Below, in pieces: positions 7,440 to 17,162 of a stretch of 47,937 nucleotides of DNA. Both the position numbers and the translations under genes were made by a program. The number at the start of each line of letters is the position of its first letter. The first letter of the stretch is position 1. The notes under the pieces were generated by a model, which ran no database searches, had not been told where the DNA came from, and saw only the letters and a program-made list of their open reading frames with translations. Source of the DNA: Candidatus Kuenenia stuttgartensis (GTDB taxonomy: Bacteria; Planctomycetota; Planctomycetia; Planctomycetales; Planctomycetaceae); contig CAMDPK010000039.1 of NCBI GenBank assembly GCA_945904015.1, forward strand, positions 1 to 47,937. Direction: 5' to 3'.

Positions 7440-7466
7440 GGTTGCAAGCGGACGTCGGCGTTCGGA

Positions 7467-9632
7467 CTACTCTGGCACAATCTCCACCAGTACCGATTTG
7501 AAGCCGGGGGTTTTCGACAGCGGATCGACGTCGCGTGGGACGAGGATGTTCGCCTCCGGGTAGTACGCGATCGCGTTGCCGGGGCGGACGTCGAAGGGGC
7601 GGGCGAGCAGGTATCTCAGTTCGCCGGTGGTGCTGCGGACTCGGACTCGTTGATCGGGCTTGAGGCCGAGTCGGTCGAGATCGACTTGGCTGAGCAGGAT
7701 CACGTCGCGGCGTTCCTGGCCTCGGTAGATGTCCTCTTCGTCGTAGACGACCGAGTTGAATTGGCCTTCGGAGCGGACGGTCATCAGCCGTATTCGGCCG
7801 TCGGGCGGCGGCGGCAACGCGGCGGTTTGGAATTTGGCCTTTCCCGTCGGTGTCGGGAACGAACGGTTGGCGAGGTCGCGGCCGGGGATGTGGAACTCGC
7901 GCTTGGTTTGGTCGATGTCGCCGATTTGTTCGAGGCCGGGGATCAGCTCGGCGATCAACTTGCGGACGGCCGAGTGGCTGTGCAAGTCGGACCAGTTGAG
8001 CGAACCGGCGACCGACTCGCCGAGGACTCGGCGTGCGATCTCGACGAGGATTGAGACTTCGCTCCGGGCGGCGGCGACTCGCGACGGGCCGCCGGCCGAG
8101 AGGCGGACGAAGCTGAACATCGACTCTTGCGTGGTCGGCTGCGGTTCTTCGTCGCGCGGCAAAACCGGGAGGATCAGCGTTTCTTTCGCTCGGCCCCAGG
8201 CGTGGCCGGTGTTCAGCGTCGTGCTGAGGTACGCGACGAGGTCAAGCTTTTGCATCGCTTGCTCGGCGAAGCGCGTGTCTGGGTTGCTGCCGAACAGATT
8301 GCCGCCGAGACAGAGTGCGGCTCGCATCTCGCCACGATAGGCCGCATCCATGCAGGCCATCGTGTCGAGGCCCGGCGACGTCGGGGCTTTGATGCCGAGA
8401 CGTTGCTCGAAGCGTTCCAGCAACGCCTTCTTCAGAGTCGGTGTGACTCCGACGGAGCCGAGTCCTTGCACATTGCTGTGTCCGCGAATCGGCATCAGCC
8501 CGGCGTTCGGGCGGCCGACCATGCCGCGGACCAGCGCGAGGTTGGCGATCATCTTCACGTTTTCGACGCCGTGCAGGTGATGCGTGATCCCCATCGTCCA
8601 GCCGATGACGACGTTCTTCGCGGCGAGAAACGTCGTCGCGGAATCCTCGATGCTGGAACGGCTCACGCCGGAGCTGGCTTCGATATCGGACCAGCTCGTC
8701 GACTCGACTTGTTGGCGGAGAGACTCGAAGTCTTCGGTGTGCTGGTCGATGAACTCGCGGTCGAGTCCGCCTCGTTCGAGGACGACTTTGATGACGCCGA
8801 GCAACCAGCCGATGTCGCCGCCGATGTGCGGCTGGACGTATTGGCTGGCAATCTCCGAGCCGAACAACAGGCTCCACGGATCGCTGGGGACGCGGAAGTT
8901 GACGAGGCCCAGTTCCTTCGCCGGGTTGACGACGATGATTTTGCCGCCGCGCCGCCGAATCTGCATCAGGCTGCGCATCAGTCGCGGATGGTTCGAGGCC
9001 GGGTTGCCGCCGATCAGGATGTAGAGGTCGCAGCCATCGAGGTCTTCCAGCCGAATCGTCCCGGTGCCGGCTCCGACTGCGCTGGCCAGTCCGACTCCGC
9101 TGGCTTGATGGCAGTAGAACGAGCAGTTGTTGACGTAGTTCGTCCCGAACAGCCGCGACAAAAGTTGCAGCAGGAAGCCCGCTTCGTTCGACGACCGACC
9201 GCTGGCGTAAAAGAAACTTTGGGTCGGCCCGGCCTCGCGCAGCTTGCCGGCGATTTTGTCGAACGCTTCGTCCCACGAGATCGTGCGGTAGCCTTTGTCG
9301 TCCGGCCCCGCGAAGAGCGGTTCGCTCAGACGGCCGCTGAGTTCGAGTTCGCGCGGAGTGAGTGATCGCAATTCATTGAAGCCGTAGCGGCCGAAGAATT
9401 CCGGGCGGATACCGGACTGCATGTCCGAGGCCATCGCCTGGAAGGATTTCTTGCAGACCTCCGGGAAGTGGCCACCTTCGTTGACCATGCCTCCGAGTTG
9501 TCCGCCCATGCCCAGCGCGCAGGTCTTGCAAGCGTTGCGGCTGCTCATCGCTCGCCACATCCGCAGCCAGCCGACTCGCCTCGCGAGCCGCAGCGAATAC
9601 CAGATCGCCTTCCAACCGCCACCGCTTTTCAT
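7467..9632 (-). CDS. FdhF/YdeP-family molybdopterin oxidoreductase
   Basis: ATG at 9632 gives a 721-residue protein starting MKSGGGWKAIWYSLRLARRV, close to the N-terminus of YdeP-type proteins; the frame stays open upstream only as antisense to murC. C35 and C38 (CKTC) and C60 (FPEVCKKS) could ligate an Fe-S cluster. The domain continues with FYASGRSSNEAGFLLQLL, NNCSFYCHQASGVGLASAVG (C174 at the Mo-ligand position, no selenocysteine), ILIGGNPASNHPRLMRSL, and MPIRGHSNVQGLGSVG. The C-terminal 110 residues form the molybdopterin-dinucleotide-binding domain (VRSEGQFNSVVYDEEDIYRG). The family resembles formate dehydrogenase H, but the reaction of this subgroup is generally not established. No fdhD or electron-transfer partner lies nearby. 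Confidence 0.88.
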   Translation of the reverse strand: MKSGGGWKAIWYSLRLARRVGWLRMWRAMSSRNACKTCALGMGGQLGGMVNEGGHFPEVCKKSFQAMASDMQSGIRPEFFGRYGFNELRSLTPRELELSGRLSEPLFAGPDDKGYRTISWDEAFDKIAGKLREAGPTQSFFYASGRSSNEAGFLLQLLSRLFGTNYVNNCSFYCHQASGVGLASAVGAGTGTIRLEDLDGCDLYILIGGNPASNHPRLMRSLMQIRRRGGKIIVVNPAKELGLVNFRVPSDPWSLLFGSEIASQYVQPHIGGDIGWLLGVIKVVLERGGLDREFIDQHTEDFESLRQQVESTSWSDIEASSGVSRSSIEDSATTFLAAKNVVIGWTMGITHHLHGVENVKMIANLALVRGMVGRPNAGLMPIRGHSNVQGLGSVGVTPTLKKALLERFEQRLGIKAPTSPGLDTMACMDAAYRGEMRAALCLGGNLFGSNPDTRFAEQAMQKLDLVAYLSTTLNTGHAWGRAKETLILPVLPRDEEPQPTTQESMFSFVRLSAGGPSRVAAARSEVSILVEIARRVLGESVAGSLNWSDLHSHSAVRKLIAELIPGLEQIGDIDQTKREFHIPGRDLANRSFPTPTGKAKFQTAALPPPPDGRIRLMTVRSEGQFNSVVYDEEDIYRGQERRDVILLSQVDLDRLGLKPDQRVRVRSTTGELRYLLARPFDVRPGNAIAYYPEANILVPRDVDPLSKTPGFKSVLVEIVPE

Positions 9633-9863
9633 GGGCGGGATTCTGGCCAGTTTGAGGGTGCGTCGCCAGTTACGAATCGGGGTTGGGATAACGGCTTTCG
9701 GCCATCGGATCACGGCTGTCGGCCGGACAAAACTCGTGCTCCCCGGAATCGGGAGAACCGCTACGATCCGCGCGATGGCCACGGAGGGCCGAGTGGTGAT
9801 GCAGTCGGGGCGGTGAGCCGATACGGCTGGTGAGACCGACGCCGCCATGACAAGGATGACTCC

Positions 9864-11318
9864 ATGATCGATGCTCCAGCGTTTGCCGCAGTGCCTCGCG
9901 TGCGGCTGTCGGGTTTGCCGACGGCTCGCCAAGTTCGGGTCGCGCATCTGGTCGGCATCTGCGGATCGGGCATGAAGGCTCTGGCCGAGATGCTCGGCGG
10001 ACTTGGCTGGACGGTCTCCGGTTCCGATTTGCAGCCGGCGAGCGACACGTTGAATTTGCTCCGGCACAAAGGCTTCCGAGTGCATCGCGGTCACTCCGAT
10101 GAGTTTCTTCCAGGCAACGCCGACCTGCTGGTTTATAGCCCGGCGATCACAGACTCGAACCCTGAACGCCGGCAGGCCGAGCGGCTGGGCATCCCGCAGT
10201 GGTCGTTCAACCAAATGCTGGGCGAGTTGATGAAGACTCGCGTCGGCATCTCGATTGCCGGGACGCACGGCAAGAGCACGACGACGGCGATGGTTGCCAG
10301 CGTGCTTCGCGATGCCGGTTTGTCTCCAAGCGTCGTGATCGGTGCGGAGTTGGTCGACAAGGGAGTTTCCGGCTGGGCAGGGGAGAGCGACCTGTTTGTC
10401 GTCGAGAGCTGCGAGTACCAAAAAAACTTTTTGACGCTGTCTCCCAAGCATGTCGTGCTGACCGGGATCGAGGCGGATCATTTTGATTTCTTCCACGACC
10501 TGCGTGAGACACGCGAGGCATTCGCCGAGTTCGTCAGCCGCTTGCCGTCGGACGGGCACCTGATCATTCGGGGAGACTGCGAGGCGACACGCATCGCCGC
10601 CGCGTCGAGCTTGGCCGAGATTGAGACGTTTTCGCTCCGCGACTGCACCGACTGGTGGGCGGCGGATCTGCGGCCGACATCGGACGGGATTCGGTTCCGC
10701 ATCTTTCGGGGCGAGATGTTTTTCACCGAGATTTGCCTGCGAATCCCCGGCCGGCACAACGTTTTGAACGCGGTCGCGGCGGCGGCGATGTGTCATCACG
10801 TCGGAGCCTCGGCGATCGCGATTCGCGAGGGATTGAGCGATTTTCGCGGGACTAAGCGGCGGTTCGAGGTGCTTGGATCGTGGCGCGGGGTGACGATGAT
10901 CGACGACTACGCGCATCACCCGACGGCTGTGACGGCGACGCTGCGGACGGCTCGCGAACAGTTTCCCGGCCGACGGCTGCTGTGCGCCTTTCAGCCGCAT
11001 CAGGAGTCTCGGACGCGGGCGTTGCTCGACGACTTCGCCGAGTGCTTCGATGCGGCGGACGAAGTGTTCCTCGCTCCGATCTTCACGGCTCGCGAGAAAT
11101 GCCCGGAGGCGGCTGAGCAAACGAATGCGGAACTTGCCAAACGTCTGGCGGCTCGCGGCAAATCGGTTCGCTTGGTGTCGTCGCTTGACCGGCTGGCGGA
11201 CGAACTAGACGATGCCGCCCGACCTGGAGACGTGCTCATCACGATGGGCGCGGGAGACATCAATCGGATTCAGCATGAGCTCACTCGACGCATTCAGCGA
11301 CATTCTGCAACACGATAA
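9864..11318 (+). CDS. murC: UDP-N-acetylmuramate--L-alanine ligase
   Basis: This 484-residue Mur ligase adds L-Ala to UDP-MurNAc in cytoplasmic peptidoglycan precursor synthesis. Evidence includes the Rossmann start [20 protein letters not shown], the LLVYSPAI strand, the ATP-binding loop [12 protein letters not shown], the central-domain motif [13 protein letters not shown] followed by [24 protein letters not shown], and the C-terminal [15 protein letters not shown]. Mpl-type ligases share many motifs, but size and linkage to murB favour MurC. The start is preceded by an AAGGA-type site. The gene is divergent from the molybdopterin oxidoreductase (231 bases between starts) and overlaps murB by 44 bases. 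Presence of murC/murB fits planctomycetes that make peptidoglycan. Confidence 0.9.
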   Translation: MIDAPAFAAVPRVRLSGLPTARQVRVAHLVGICGSGMKALAEMLGGLGWTVSGSDLQPASDTLNLLRHKGFRVHRGHSDEFLPGNADLLVYSPAITDSNPERRQAERLGIPQWSFNQMLGELMKTRVGISIAGTHGKSTTTAMVASVLRDAGLSPSVVIGAELVDKGVSGWAGESDLFVVESCEYQKNFLTLSPKHVVLTGIEADHFDFFHDLRETREAFAEFVSRLPSDGHLIIRGDCEATRIAAASSLAEIETFSLRDCTDWWAADLRPTSDGIRFRIFRGEMFFTEICLRIPGRHNVLNAVAAAAMCHHVGASAIAIREGLSDFRGTKRRFEVLGSWRGVTMIDDYAHHPTAVTATLRTAREQFPGRRLLCAFQPHQESRTRALLDDFAECFDAADEVFLAPIFTAREKCPEAAEQTNAELAKRLAARGKSVRLVSSLDRLADELDDAARPGDVLITMGAGDINRIQHELTRRIQRHSATR

Positions 11319-12153
11319 ACCGCTTGCCCCCCTGACCTGGTTGAACCTTGGCGGCCCGGCTCAGTTCTTTCTGGAGCCGCGCGATCAGACCGAACTGCAA
11401 AAGGTTGTCTTCTGCTGCCACGAGAACGGCATTCCAATCCATGTGCTCGGCGGCGGCTCGAACCTGCTGGTCCGGGACGAAGGTGTCAGCGGTGCGGTCA
11501 TTCGGTTGGCCAACGCCAGCTTCGCCGATTCATCCGTCAATGGCACGACGCTGCGAGCCGGCGCGGGGACGTTGCTGTCTCAAGCGATCTCGGTCAGCGT
11601 CCGAGCCGGACTTGCGGGACTCGAAGTTTTGGCCGGCATCCCCGGAACGGTTGGCGGGGCTATTCGAGGCAACGCCGGCGGCCGATCGGGCGAAATTGCC
11701 GAAACCTGCCGCTCGGTCACGGCGATGACCGCCAAAGGGGAAATCGTCACTCGATCGGGGGACGACCTGTCGTTCGGATATCGCTCCAGCAGCATCACCG
11801 AGCCGTTCATCCTGGAAGGGACGTTCGAACTCCGGGCGGATGATCCGGACGAGATCACGAGCCGGATGCGGAAACTTTGGATCATGAAAAAGGCGACGCA
11901 GCCTCTGTCCGATCAGTCGGCTGGCTGCATCTTCAAGAACCCTCGCGGCCTGAGCGCCGGAGCCTTGATCGACCAAGCGGGCCTGAAGGGGACTCGCCTG
12001 GGCGGAGCCGAAATCTCCGATCGCCACGCCAACTTCGTCGTCACGCATGACGGCTGCAAGCCGGACGACGTACTGCGGCTGATCGACCTGACTCGTTCCA
12101 AGATCGCCGAGCAATTCGGGGTCGAGTTGGAACTGGAGATTCAGGTCTGGTAG
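11275..12153 (+). CDS. murB: UDP-N-acetylenolpyruvoylglucosamine reductase
   Basis: MurB reduces UDP-GlcNAc-enolpyruvate to UDP-MurNAc with NADPH and FAD. Start ATG 11275 ([20 protein letters not shown]) is chosen because [12 protein letters not shown] must follow within about 20 residues, as in other MurB proteins. The product is 292 residues. FAD-binding motifs are [30 protein letters not shown] and SFGYRSSSI. The catalytic Ser lies in SAGCIFKNP, and [20 protein letters not shown] is the usual C-terminal signature. Length and GYRSS fit the longer (type II-like) group. The start lies 44 bases inside murC, so the two are co-transcribed and probably translationally coupled. Confidence 0.93.
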   Translation: MSSLDAFSDILQHDKPLAPLTWLNLGGPAQFFLEPRDQTELQKVVFCCHENGIPIHVLGGGSNLLVRDEGVSGAVIRLANASFADSSVNGTTLRAGAGTLLSQAISVSVRAGLAGLEVLAGIPGTVGGAIRGNAGGRSGEIAETCRSVTAMTAKGEIVTRSGDDLSFGYRSSSITEPFILEGTFELRADDPDEITSRMRKLWIMKKATQPLSDQSAGCIFKNPRGLSAGALIDQAGLKGTRLGGAEISDRHANFVVTHDGCKPDDVLRLIDLTRSKIAEQFGVELELEIQVW

Positions 12154-12506
12154 CGCGGATGAATCCTGTGCTACACGTCCCGTTGTTCGCGCTCAACTCG
12201 GCACTTTGCTCAAAAGCCATCGCCTGAAGCGGAATTCATGGGATGCGACAGGTTTCCTCAATTGTCTCGACTATTTCTGCCGTTATGGTTCTAGCGGCGA
12301 TGCACAACAACATGTCTTCCCAGCATCGCAGATCAACTCGCCGCTGAAGTTCCCCATCACCAACGAAGTTGATCGCCACACCCACTGCCGAAGTGGTCTG
12401 GTCTCGAAGCTGACCGGCTCCGAGACCGCAGATTGATCCTCCTCCGGCGGTTCGTGCGTGCACCCATTCCGAACACGGCTGTTGATTCAGCCGCGGTAGG
12501 TGTGAC
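12154..12506. other. Intergenic region, no gene seen
   Basis: About 350 bases lie between murB and the acyl-CoA ligase. Short frames here lack coding character. No strong palindrome or recognisable RNA was found. It probably holds the promoter of the cassette starting at 12507; a GTAGGTG stretch 5 to 11 bases before that ATG may serve as the ribosome binding site. Confidence 0.4.
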
Positions 12507-14366
12507 ATGCGAACCCTTGTGCCTATTGCGGCCGACCAAACGGCCATTGAACGACTGAGTGGACTCGGCACTTCGGTGACGCAGTGGCACGGTATCGTGT
12601 CCAAGAGGAGCTTCGAGCCGGAGACGCCGCGCAAGCCTTGGCTGGCCAATTATCCAGAAGCCGTTCCGGCGACGCTGAGCTACCCCAGTTTTCCGGCTTG
12701 GGGATTCCTGGCCCAAACGGCAGCGACTCATCCGCGCCGGATCGCTTGTCAGTATTACAAGCAGCAATTGACCTTCGCTGAGATTGCTGAGCAAGCTCAG
12801 CGAGCGGCAGCGATGCTCGTGAAGTTCGGCCTGCGGCCGGGAGACCGCGTCGGCATCCTGATGCCGAATATGCCGGAATACATTTCGGCGATCAACGGCG
12901 TCTGGATGGCCGGAGGCATTGCGGTCGCGCTCAGTCCTCTGAGCGTGGCAACTGAAATCGCGAGCGTGCTGAGCGCGACCGATTGCAGAATCGTGATCTC
13001 GCTGGATCTGCTCGCCCCTCTCGTTCTCAACGGCAGCTACCGGCCGCGACATCTTTTCTTCACGACGCTGCAAGATCGACTCCCCGGTTGGATGCGGTTG
13101 GGTTACGCGTTTGCTCGGATGCGTCGGCTGGGATTCTGGCCGGCGGCGGATGGGCCGAATCAGCACGACTTCCATGACGAACTCGCTTTGTGCCGACCGC
13201 TCTTCCAACCGGTCGTGCCGGCGTCCCTTTCCGATGCGGCCTACATCCTGCCCACGGGGGGGACGACCGGCGCGCCGAAGGCTGTGACGCTGAGCCATGA
13301 AAACCTCGTGGCGAATGCTTCGCAGTGTGCTGCGTGGGTCGAAGGCAAAGTCGAGAAGCCTGTTGGACTGTCCGTCTTGCCGTTCTTCCACAGCTACGGA
13401 CTGATCAGCAATTTGTTGTGCGGCACCGCAGTCGCCGCGACGCAGATTCTGCTGCACCGGTTCATTCCGCGAGTGGTTGTCCAACTGCTCGAACAACACA
13501 ACCCGACGACTTTCAACGCGGTTCCGGCCATGTTGGCGTCGCTGAATGAAATTTTCCGAACCAAACCACTCAAAACTCGGAGCCTGCAATTCGTTCAAGT
13601 CGGCGGTGCTCCGTTGTCTTCGGCGATTGCCGAGGAATTCGCACGGCACACCGGCGCTCAAGTCGTCGAAGGCTACGGACTCAGCGAATGCAGCCCGTGC
13701 GTGACCGCCGGCCCGCTCGATGGGACGGCCCGGCTCGGCACGATCGGACTGCCGCTGCCGGACACCGACGTGAAGATCGTCGATGCCGAAACCGGAGAAC
13801 TTACACTGCCCCCCGGCGAAGTCGGAGAGCTCGCCGTCCGGGGGCCCCAAGTCATGCTCGGTTACTGGAAGGATCCGACCGCGACCGCTCAGGTCATTCG
13901 CGACGGTTGGTTGTTCACGGGTGACCTCGCCACGCTCGACGCTGATGGTTTCGTCAAAATCGTCGATCGCAAGAAAGACCTGATCATCACATCGGGCTTC
14001 AACGTCTACCCGTGCGATGTCGAATCGATCCTGCGCGGCTTCCCCGGTGTCACGGACGCCGCAGTTGTCGGAGTCCCACATCACGAATGTGGCGAACTGG
14101 TCAAAGCGGTGCTCGCGCTGAATCCGTCGGCCCGCTTCGACCGCAAGACGTTCGACGCGTTCTGCAAGGACAACCTCGCGGCTCACAAACGGCCGAAGCT
14201 GGTCGAGGTTGTTGCCGGCGATCTGCCACGCAACTTCCTCGGCAAAGTCTTGCGTCGTCAATTGCGCGAACCCACATCGACGAACTCGTCGCAAGCAACG
14301 TCGATTCCCAACGAATCCCTCACTCAGCGCCGTGACGAAGCTCTCGCCGCCGCACTGCGAGAATGA
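12507..14366 (+). CDS. AMP-dependent acyl-CoA ligase (FadD-like)
   Basis: This 619-residue ANL-superfamily enzyme should activate a fatty acid to acyl-CoA through an acyl-adenylate. Motifs in order are the P-loop PTGGTTGAPKAVTLSH (about residue 248), LPFFHSYGL, GYGLSECSP (about 390), GWLFTGDLATLDADGFVKIV with DRKKDLIITSGFNVYP (about 468-500), and the C-terminal catalytic Lys in PRNFLGKVLRRQLRE (about 580). The N-terminal 50 residues (to PWLANYPEAVPATLSYPSFP) are an extension common in long-chain FadD-type ligases. Twenty-one bases separate it from the ALDH-family gene downstream, and both point the same way as the SDR and OsmC genes, suggesting one transcription unit. Chain length of the substrate cannot be read. 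Confidence 0.88.
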   Translation: MRTLVPIAADQTAIERLSGLGTSVTQWHGIVSKRSFEPETPRKPWLANYPEAVPATLSYPSFPAWGFLAQTAATHPRRIACQYYKQQLTFAEIAEQAQRAAAMLVKFGLRPGDRVGILMPNMPEYISAINGVWMAGGIAVALSPLSVATEIASVLSATDCRIVISLDLLAPLVLNGSYRPRHLFFTTLQDRLPGWMRLGYAFARMRRLGFWPAADGPNQHDFHDELALCRPLFQPVVPASLSDAAYILPTGGTTGAPKAVTLSHENLVANASQCAAWVEGKVEKPVGLSVLPFFHSYGLISNLLCGTAVAATQILLHRFIPRVVVQLLEQHNPTTFNAVPAMLASLNEIFRTKPLKTRSLQFVQVGGAPLSSAIAEEFARHTGAQVVEGYGLSECSPCVTAGPLDGTARLGTIGLPLPDTDVKIVDAETGELTLPPGEVGELAVRGPQVMLGYWKDPTATAQVIRDGWLFTGDLATLDADGFVKIVDRKKDLIITSGFNVYPCDVESILRGFPGVTDAAVVGVPHHECGELVKAVLALNPSARFDRKTFDAFCKDNLAAHKRPKLVEVVAGDLPRNFLGKVLRRQLREPTSTNSSQATSIPNESLTQRRDEALAAALRE

Positions 14367-14387
14367 AAGTCGAAACGAGAAGCTGCC

Positions 14388-16184
14388 ATGATCACGCGAA
14401 CTCACAACCCGACGACCGGCCAGACTCAAGGCGAACAAACTCGCTGGCTGGATCGCACTGTTGGCTCGCAAGTTGATCGACCCGTCGAGGCCGCCGCTCC
14501 GCACGACGAGCTGCACGTCGCACTCTCCGACTTGTATTCCAACCAATCGCGCTGGCTGTTTGCGTCGCCGCTGGACCGCATCGAGTTGGTCGAACGCTGC
14601 ATTGCGACGGTTGCTGAGTCCGCCCGCAACTGGGTTGACGTCGCCTGCGAGATCAAACACATCCCGACCAACAGTCAGTGCCGAGCCGAAGAGATCGTCG
14701 CCGGTCCCGTCGTCGCGATGCGGTATCTGCGTCTGATGCTGCGAAATCTCAAAGCACTCGACGCCGGCATTCCAACTCCGCTGCCGGGTCGCATCGTTCA
14801 ATCGGAGAACGGCCGCTGGCGAGTCCCCGTCATGCCGGTCATGCGCGACCTGTTCGATCCGGTTTGCTTTATGAACTTCCAGGCCAGCGTGTGGCTGAAG
14901 CCCGGTCTTTGCGACGAAGAGGCCGAGGCTGCGACACATCCGGTTCAGCACCGCATGCCGATGACCAGTCTGGTTCTCGGAGCCGGCAACGTGACCGGAA
15001 TTTTCGCGGCGGATGTACTCGGCAAAATCTTCCAAGAGCAGCATGTCGCGCTGGTCAAGATGCACCCGCTGATGGACCCGCTGCGGCCGGTGATCGAGCA
15101 GGCGTTCTCGCCGCTGCTTGAGGCGGGTTGCCTGCGAGTTATCTCCGGCGACGCGACGGTCGGTGCGCGAGCGACTCAGCACGACTTGGTCGACGCCGTT
15201 CACATCACCGGTTCGGTTGCCGCCCACGAAGCGATCATTTGGGGAGCCGACCCCGCTGAACGCGCTCGCCGCAAACAAGCCGACGAGCCGTTGCTCGACA
15301 AACCGATCACCAGCGAACTCGGCAACGTCTCACCGTGGATCATCGTTCCCGGCCACTACTCGTCGATGCAGCTTCAGGCACAGGCCGAGAACGTCGCCGC
15401 GTCGATCACCAACAACGCTGGCTTCAATTGCGTCTCAACGCGAGCACTCATCACCTGGAAGCACTGGCCGCAACGCGAAGATTTTCTGTCGCGGCTGCAA
15501 GCGATCCTCAGCAAGCTACCTCGCCGAGTCGCCTACTATCCCGGAGCACTCGAACGCTTCGAGCGTTTCACCGGCTGCCAGTTCGACGGTGACGAGTCGC
15601 GAGACGGAGTGCCGCAACTTCCGTGGACGCTGTTCCGCGACGTCAATCCGGCTGAATCGCCGCTGCTCTGCCGTGAGGAATCGTTCGTCCCGGTTTGTGC
15701 CGAGATGCCGCTCGATGCCGACGACGAATTCGACTTCGTCGGCAATGCGACCGACTTCGCCAACGACGGTCTCTGGGGCACGCTCTGCGCGACGTTCACG
15801 GTTCCGTCGGCGTTTCGCAGCTCGCAGCGCGGCCGCGCCGAACTGAACGCCGCCATCGACCGGCTGCGATACGGCACGGTCTGCATCAATCAATGGCCAG
15901 GGATCGCGTTCGCGTTGCTGACGCTGCCTTGGGGCGGACATCCCAGCGGCTCGATCTTCGATCCGCAAAGCGGACTCGGATTCGTTCACAACACCTTCGG
16001 TCTGCGAGCCGTCGAGAAGACTGTTCTCGAAGGTCCGCTGATGGTCGTCCCGAAACCAATCTGGACTCCGGGCCACCGTCACGCCGAGCCGATCGCTTGG
16101 AATCTGTTCAATCTGTATCACCAACCCACCCTGCGCCACGTCGCCGAGCTGTCGTATTCGGCGTTCGTGTCGCTCTTCAAATAA
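14388..16184 (+). CDS. ALDH-superfamily protein, possible acyl-CoA/aldehyde oxidoreductase
   Basis: The 598-residue protein is longer than a standard ALDH (about 480-500). It has an N-terminal segment of roughly 90 residues before the ALDH core and a C-terminal extension after residue 550. Recognisable core features are VLGAGNVTGIFAADVLGKIF (nucleotide-binding region), VHITGSVAAHEAI, the ALDH motif KPITSELGNVSPWIIVPG, and a candidate catalytic Cys in NNAGFNCVSTRALIT. The ELGNVSP variant with Asn rather than Gly-Gly is seen in divergent ALDHs and recalls acyl-CoA reductases of the LuxC kind. Between an acyl-CoA ligase and an SDR, reduction of acyl-CoA to a fatty aldehyde, or the reverse, is a reasonable inference but unproven. 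Arg/Trp-rich C-terminus; no membrane segment. Confidence 0.75.
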   Translation: MITRTHNPTTGQTQGEQTRWLDRTVGSQVDRPVEAAAPHDELHVALSDLYSNQSRWLFASPLDRIELVERCIATVAESARNWVDVACEIKHIPTNSQCRAEEIVAGPVVAMRYLRLMLRNLKALDAGIPTPLPGRIVQSENGRWRVPVMPVMRDLFDPVCFMNFQASVWLKPGLCDEEAEAATHPVQHRMPMTSLVLGAGNVTGIFAADVLGKIFQEQHVALVKMHPLMDPLRPVIEQAFSPLLEAGCLRVISGDATVGARATQHDLVDAVHITGSVAAHEAIIWGADPAERARRKQADEPLLDKPITSELGNVSPWIIVPGHYSSMQLQAQAENVAASITNNAGFNCVSTRALITWKHWPQREDFLSRLQAILSKLPRRVAYYPGALERFERFTGCQFDGDESRDGVPQLPWTLFRDVNPAESPLLCREESFVPVCAEMPLDADDEFDFVGNATDFANDGLWGTLCATFTVPSAFRSSQRGRAELNAAIDRLRYGTVCINQWPGIAFALLTLPWGGHPSGSIFDPQSGLGFVHNTFGLRAVEKTVLEGPLMVVPKPIWTPGHRHAEPIAWNLFNLYHQPTLRHVAELSYSAFVSLFK

Positions 16185-16215
16185 TTTGGAGTGCGGTGTG
16201 TCAGCACCGCTTTGG
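16185..16215. repeat. 31-base dispersed palindromic repeat, copy 2
   Basis: Exact reverse complement of 3819-3849. It begins immediately after the stop of the ALDH-family gene and ends 16 bases before the SDR start. Confidence 0.9.
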
Positions 16216-16231
16216 ATCAAAGAGCACAGCC

Positions 16232-17113
16232 ATGACGCACCTCCGAGACAAACGTGTTCTGATCACCGGCTCCGGCCACGGCCTCGGCCGCGAATTGGCC
16301 AAGACGTTCGCCAAAGCCGGCTGTGAGGTCATCGTCACCGATCGCGATGCCGATCGAGTCCACGACACCGTGGGCATGTTGACGAAATCAAATCACCGCG
16401 CGTTCGGCTACGCGATGGACGTCACGAATCCCGAGAGCGTGCTCGATGTCCACGATCACGTCCTCTCCGAACACGGCCCGATCGACATCCTGATCAACAA
16501 CGCCGGCATCGTCTGCGGCGGCACGTTCGAGAACCTGCCGCTCGAACGCCACAAAGCGATCTACGACGTCAATTGCCTCGGCCCGGTGAACGTCACACAC
16601 ACGTTGCTTCCGGAGTTGCTCACACGGCCGGAGTCGCACATCGTCAACATCGCCAGCGCGTCGGCCCTCCTGCCACTTCCGTTCGCGGCGACGTATGCTT
16701 CCAGCAAATGGGCGGTGCTCGGCTTCTCCGAATCGCTGCGAGAGGAACTCCGTCTGACCGGCCACGAGCATGTTCGCGTCACTTCAGTTTGCCCTGGCTA
16801 CATCTCAACCGGCATGTTCGCCGGCGTGAAGACGCCGTTCCTGATGCCGATGCTCACGCCGCAGATTCTGGCGGACGAGATCGTCCGCGCGGTGCAGTCC
16901 AATTGCGAGATCGTGCGGACTCCGTGGCAAGTCAAGTTTCTTCCGTTGCTGAACGGTGTCGTGCCGCGTCGGATTTTGCGATGGCTGGGGGACAAGCTGG
17001 GAGTGCTCGACAGCATGTCGGCGTATCACAACATCGCCGAGCAACCGCGACTCGCCAAGGAACCGCTGCCGAGGCTGGCACCGGAATCGGTTCCGGCGGT
17101 GCTCAGCGAGTGA
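16232..17113 (+). CDS. Short-chain dehydrogenase/reductase, SDR16C-like
   Basis: ATG 16232 is selected because the Rossmann strand (KRVLITGSGHGLGRELAKTF) starts at residue 8; the open frame upstream is out of register with any SDR and overlaps the ALDH gene. The 293-residue protein has the TGxxxGxG cofactor motif at 12-19, D-rich VTDRDADR after strand 2, NNAG (89-92), N114, and the Ser/Tyr/Lys set S142-S144, Y155 and K159. The C-terminal part (CPGYISTGMFAGVKTPFL, then a basic amphipathic region WQVKFLPLLNGVVPRRILRW) resembles lipid-droplet or retinol SDRs. Oxidation or reduction of a long-chain alcohol/aldehyde is the likely job, acting with the upstream ligase and ALDH. Confidence 0.9.
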   Translation: MTHLRDKRVLITGSGHGLGRELAKTFAKAGCEVIVTDRDADRVHDTVGMLTKSNHRAFGYAMDVTNPESVLDVHDHVLSEHGPIDILINNAGIVCGGTFENLPLERHKAIYDVNCLGPVNVTHTLLPELLTRPESHIVNIASASALLPLPFAATYASSKWAVLGFSESLREELRLTGHEHVRVTSVCPGYISTGMFAGVKTPFLMPMLTPQILADEIVRAVQSNCEIVRTPWQVKFLPLLNGVVPRRILRWLGDKLGVLDSMSAYHNIAEQPRLAKEPLPRLAPESVPAVLSE

Positions 17114-17162
17114 TGTCCGCCTGAGAGTCCTCATCGGCGTGGCGGTTTGCTAGAACTCCGCC

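Noticed and set aside
9633..11120. Minus-strand open frame continuing upstream of the molybdopterin oxidoreductase start
   Set aside because: It is antisense to murC, has an Arg/His-rich low-complexity product, and shows no family likeness; the oxidoreductase starts at 9632.
12206..12436. 76-codon frame in the murB-ligase gap
   Set aside because: No start signal, no recognisable motif and poor codon pattern.
12357..15278. Very long minus-strand frame (973 codons)
   Set aside because: Antisense to the acyl-CoA ligase and ALDH genes, whose motifs are clear; GC-rich DNA yields long mirror frames.
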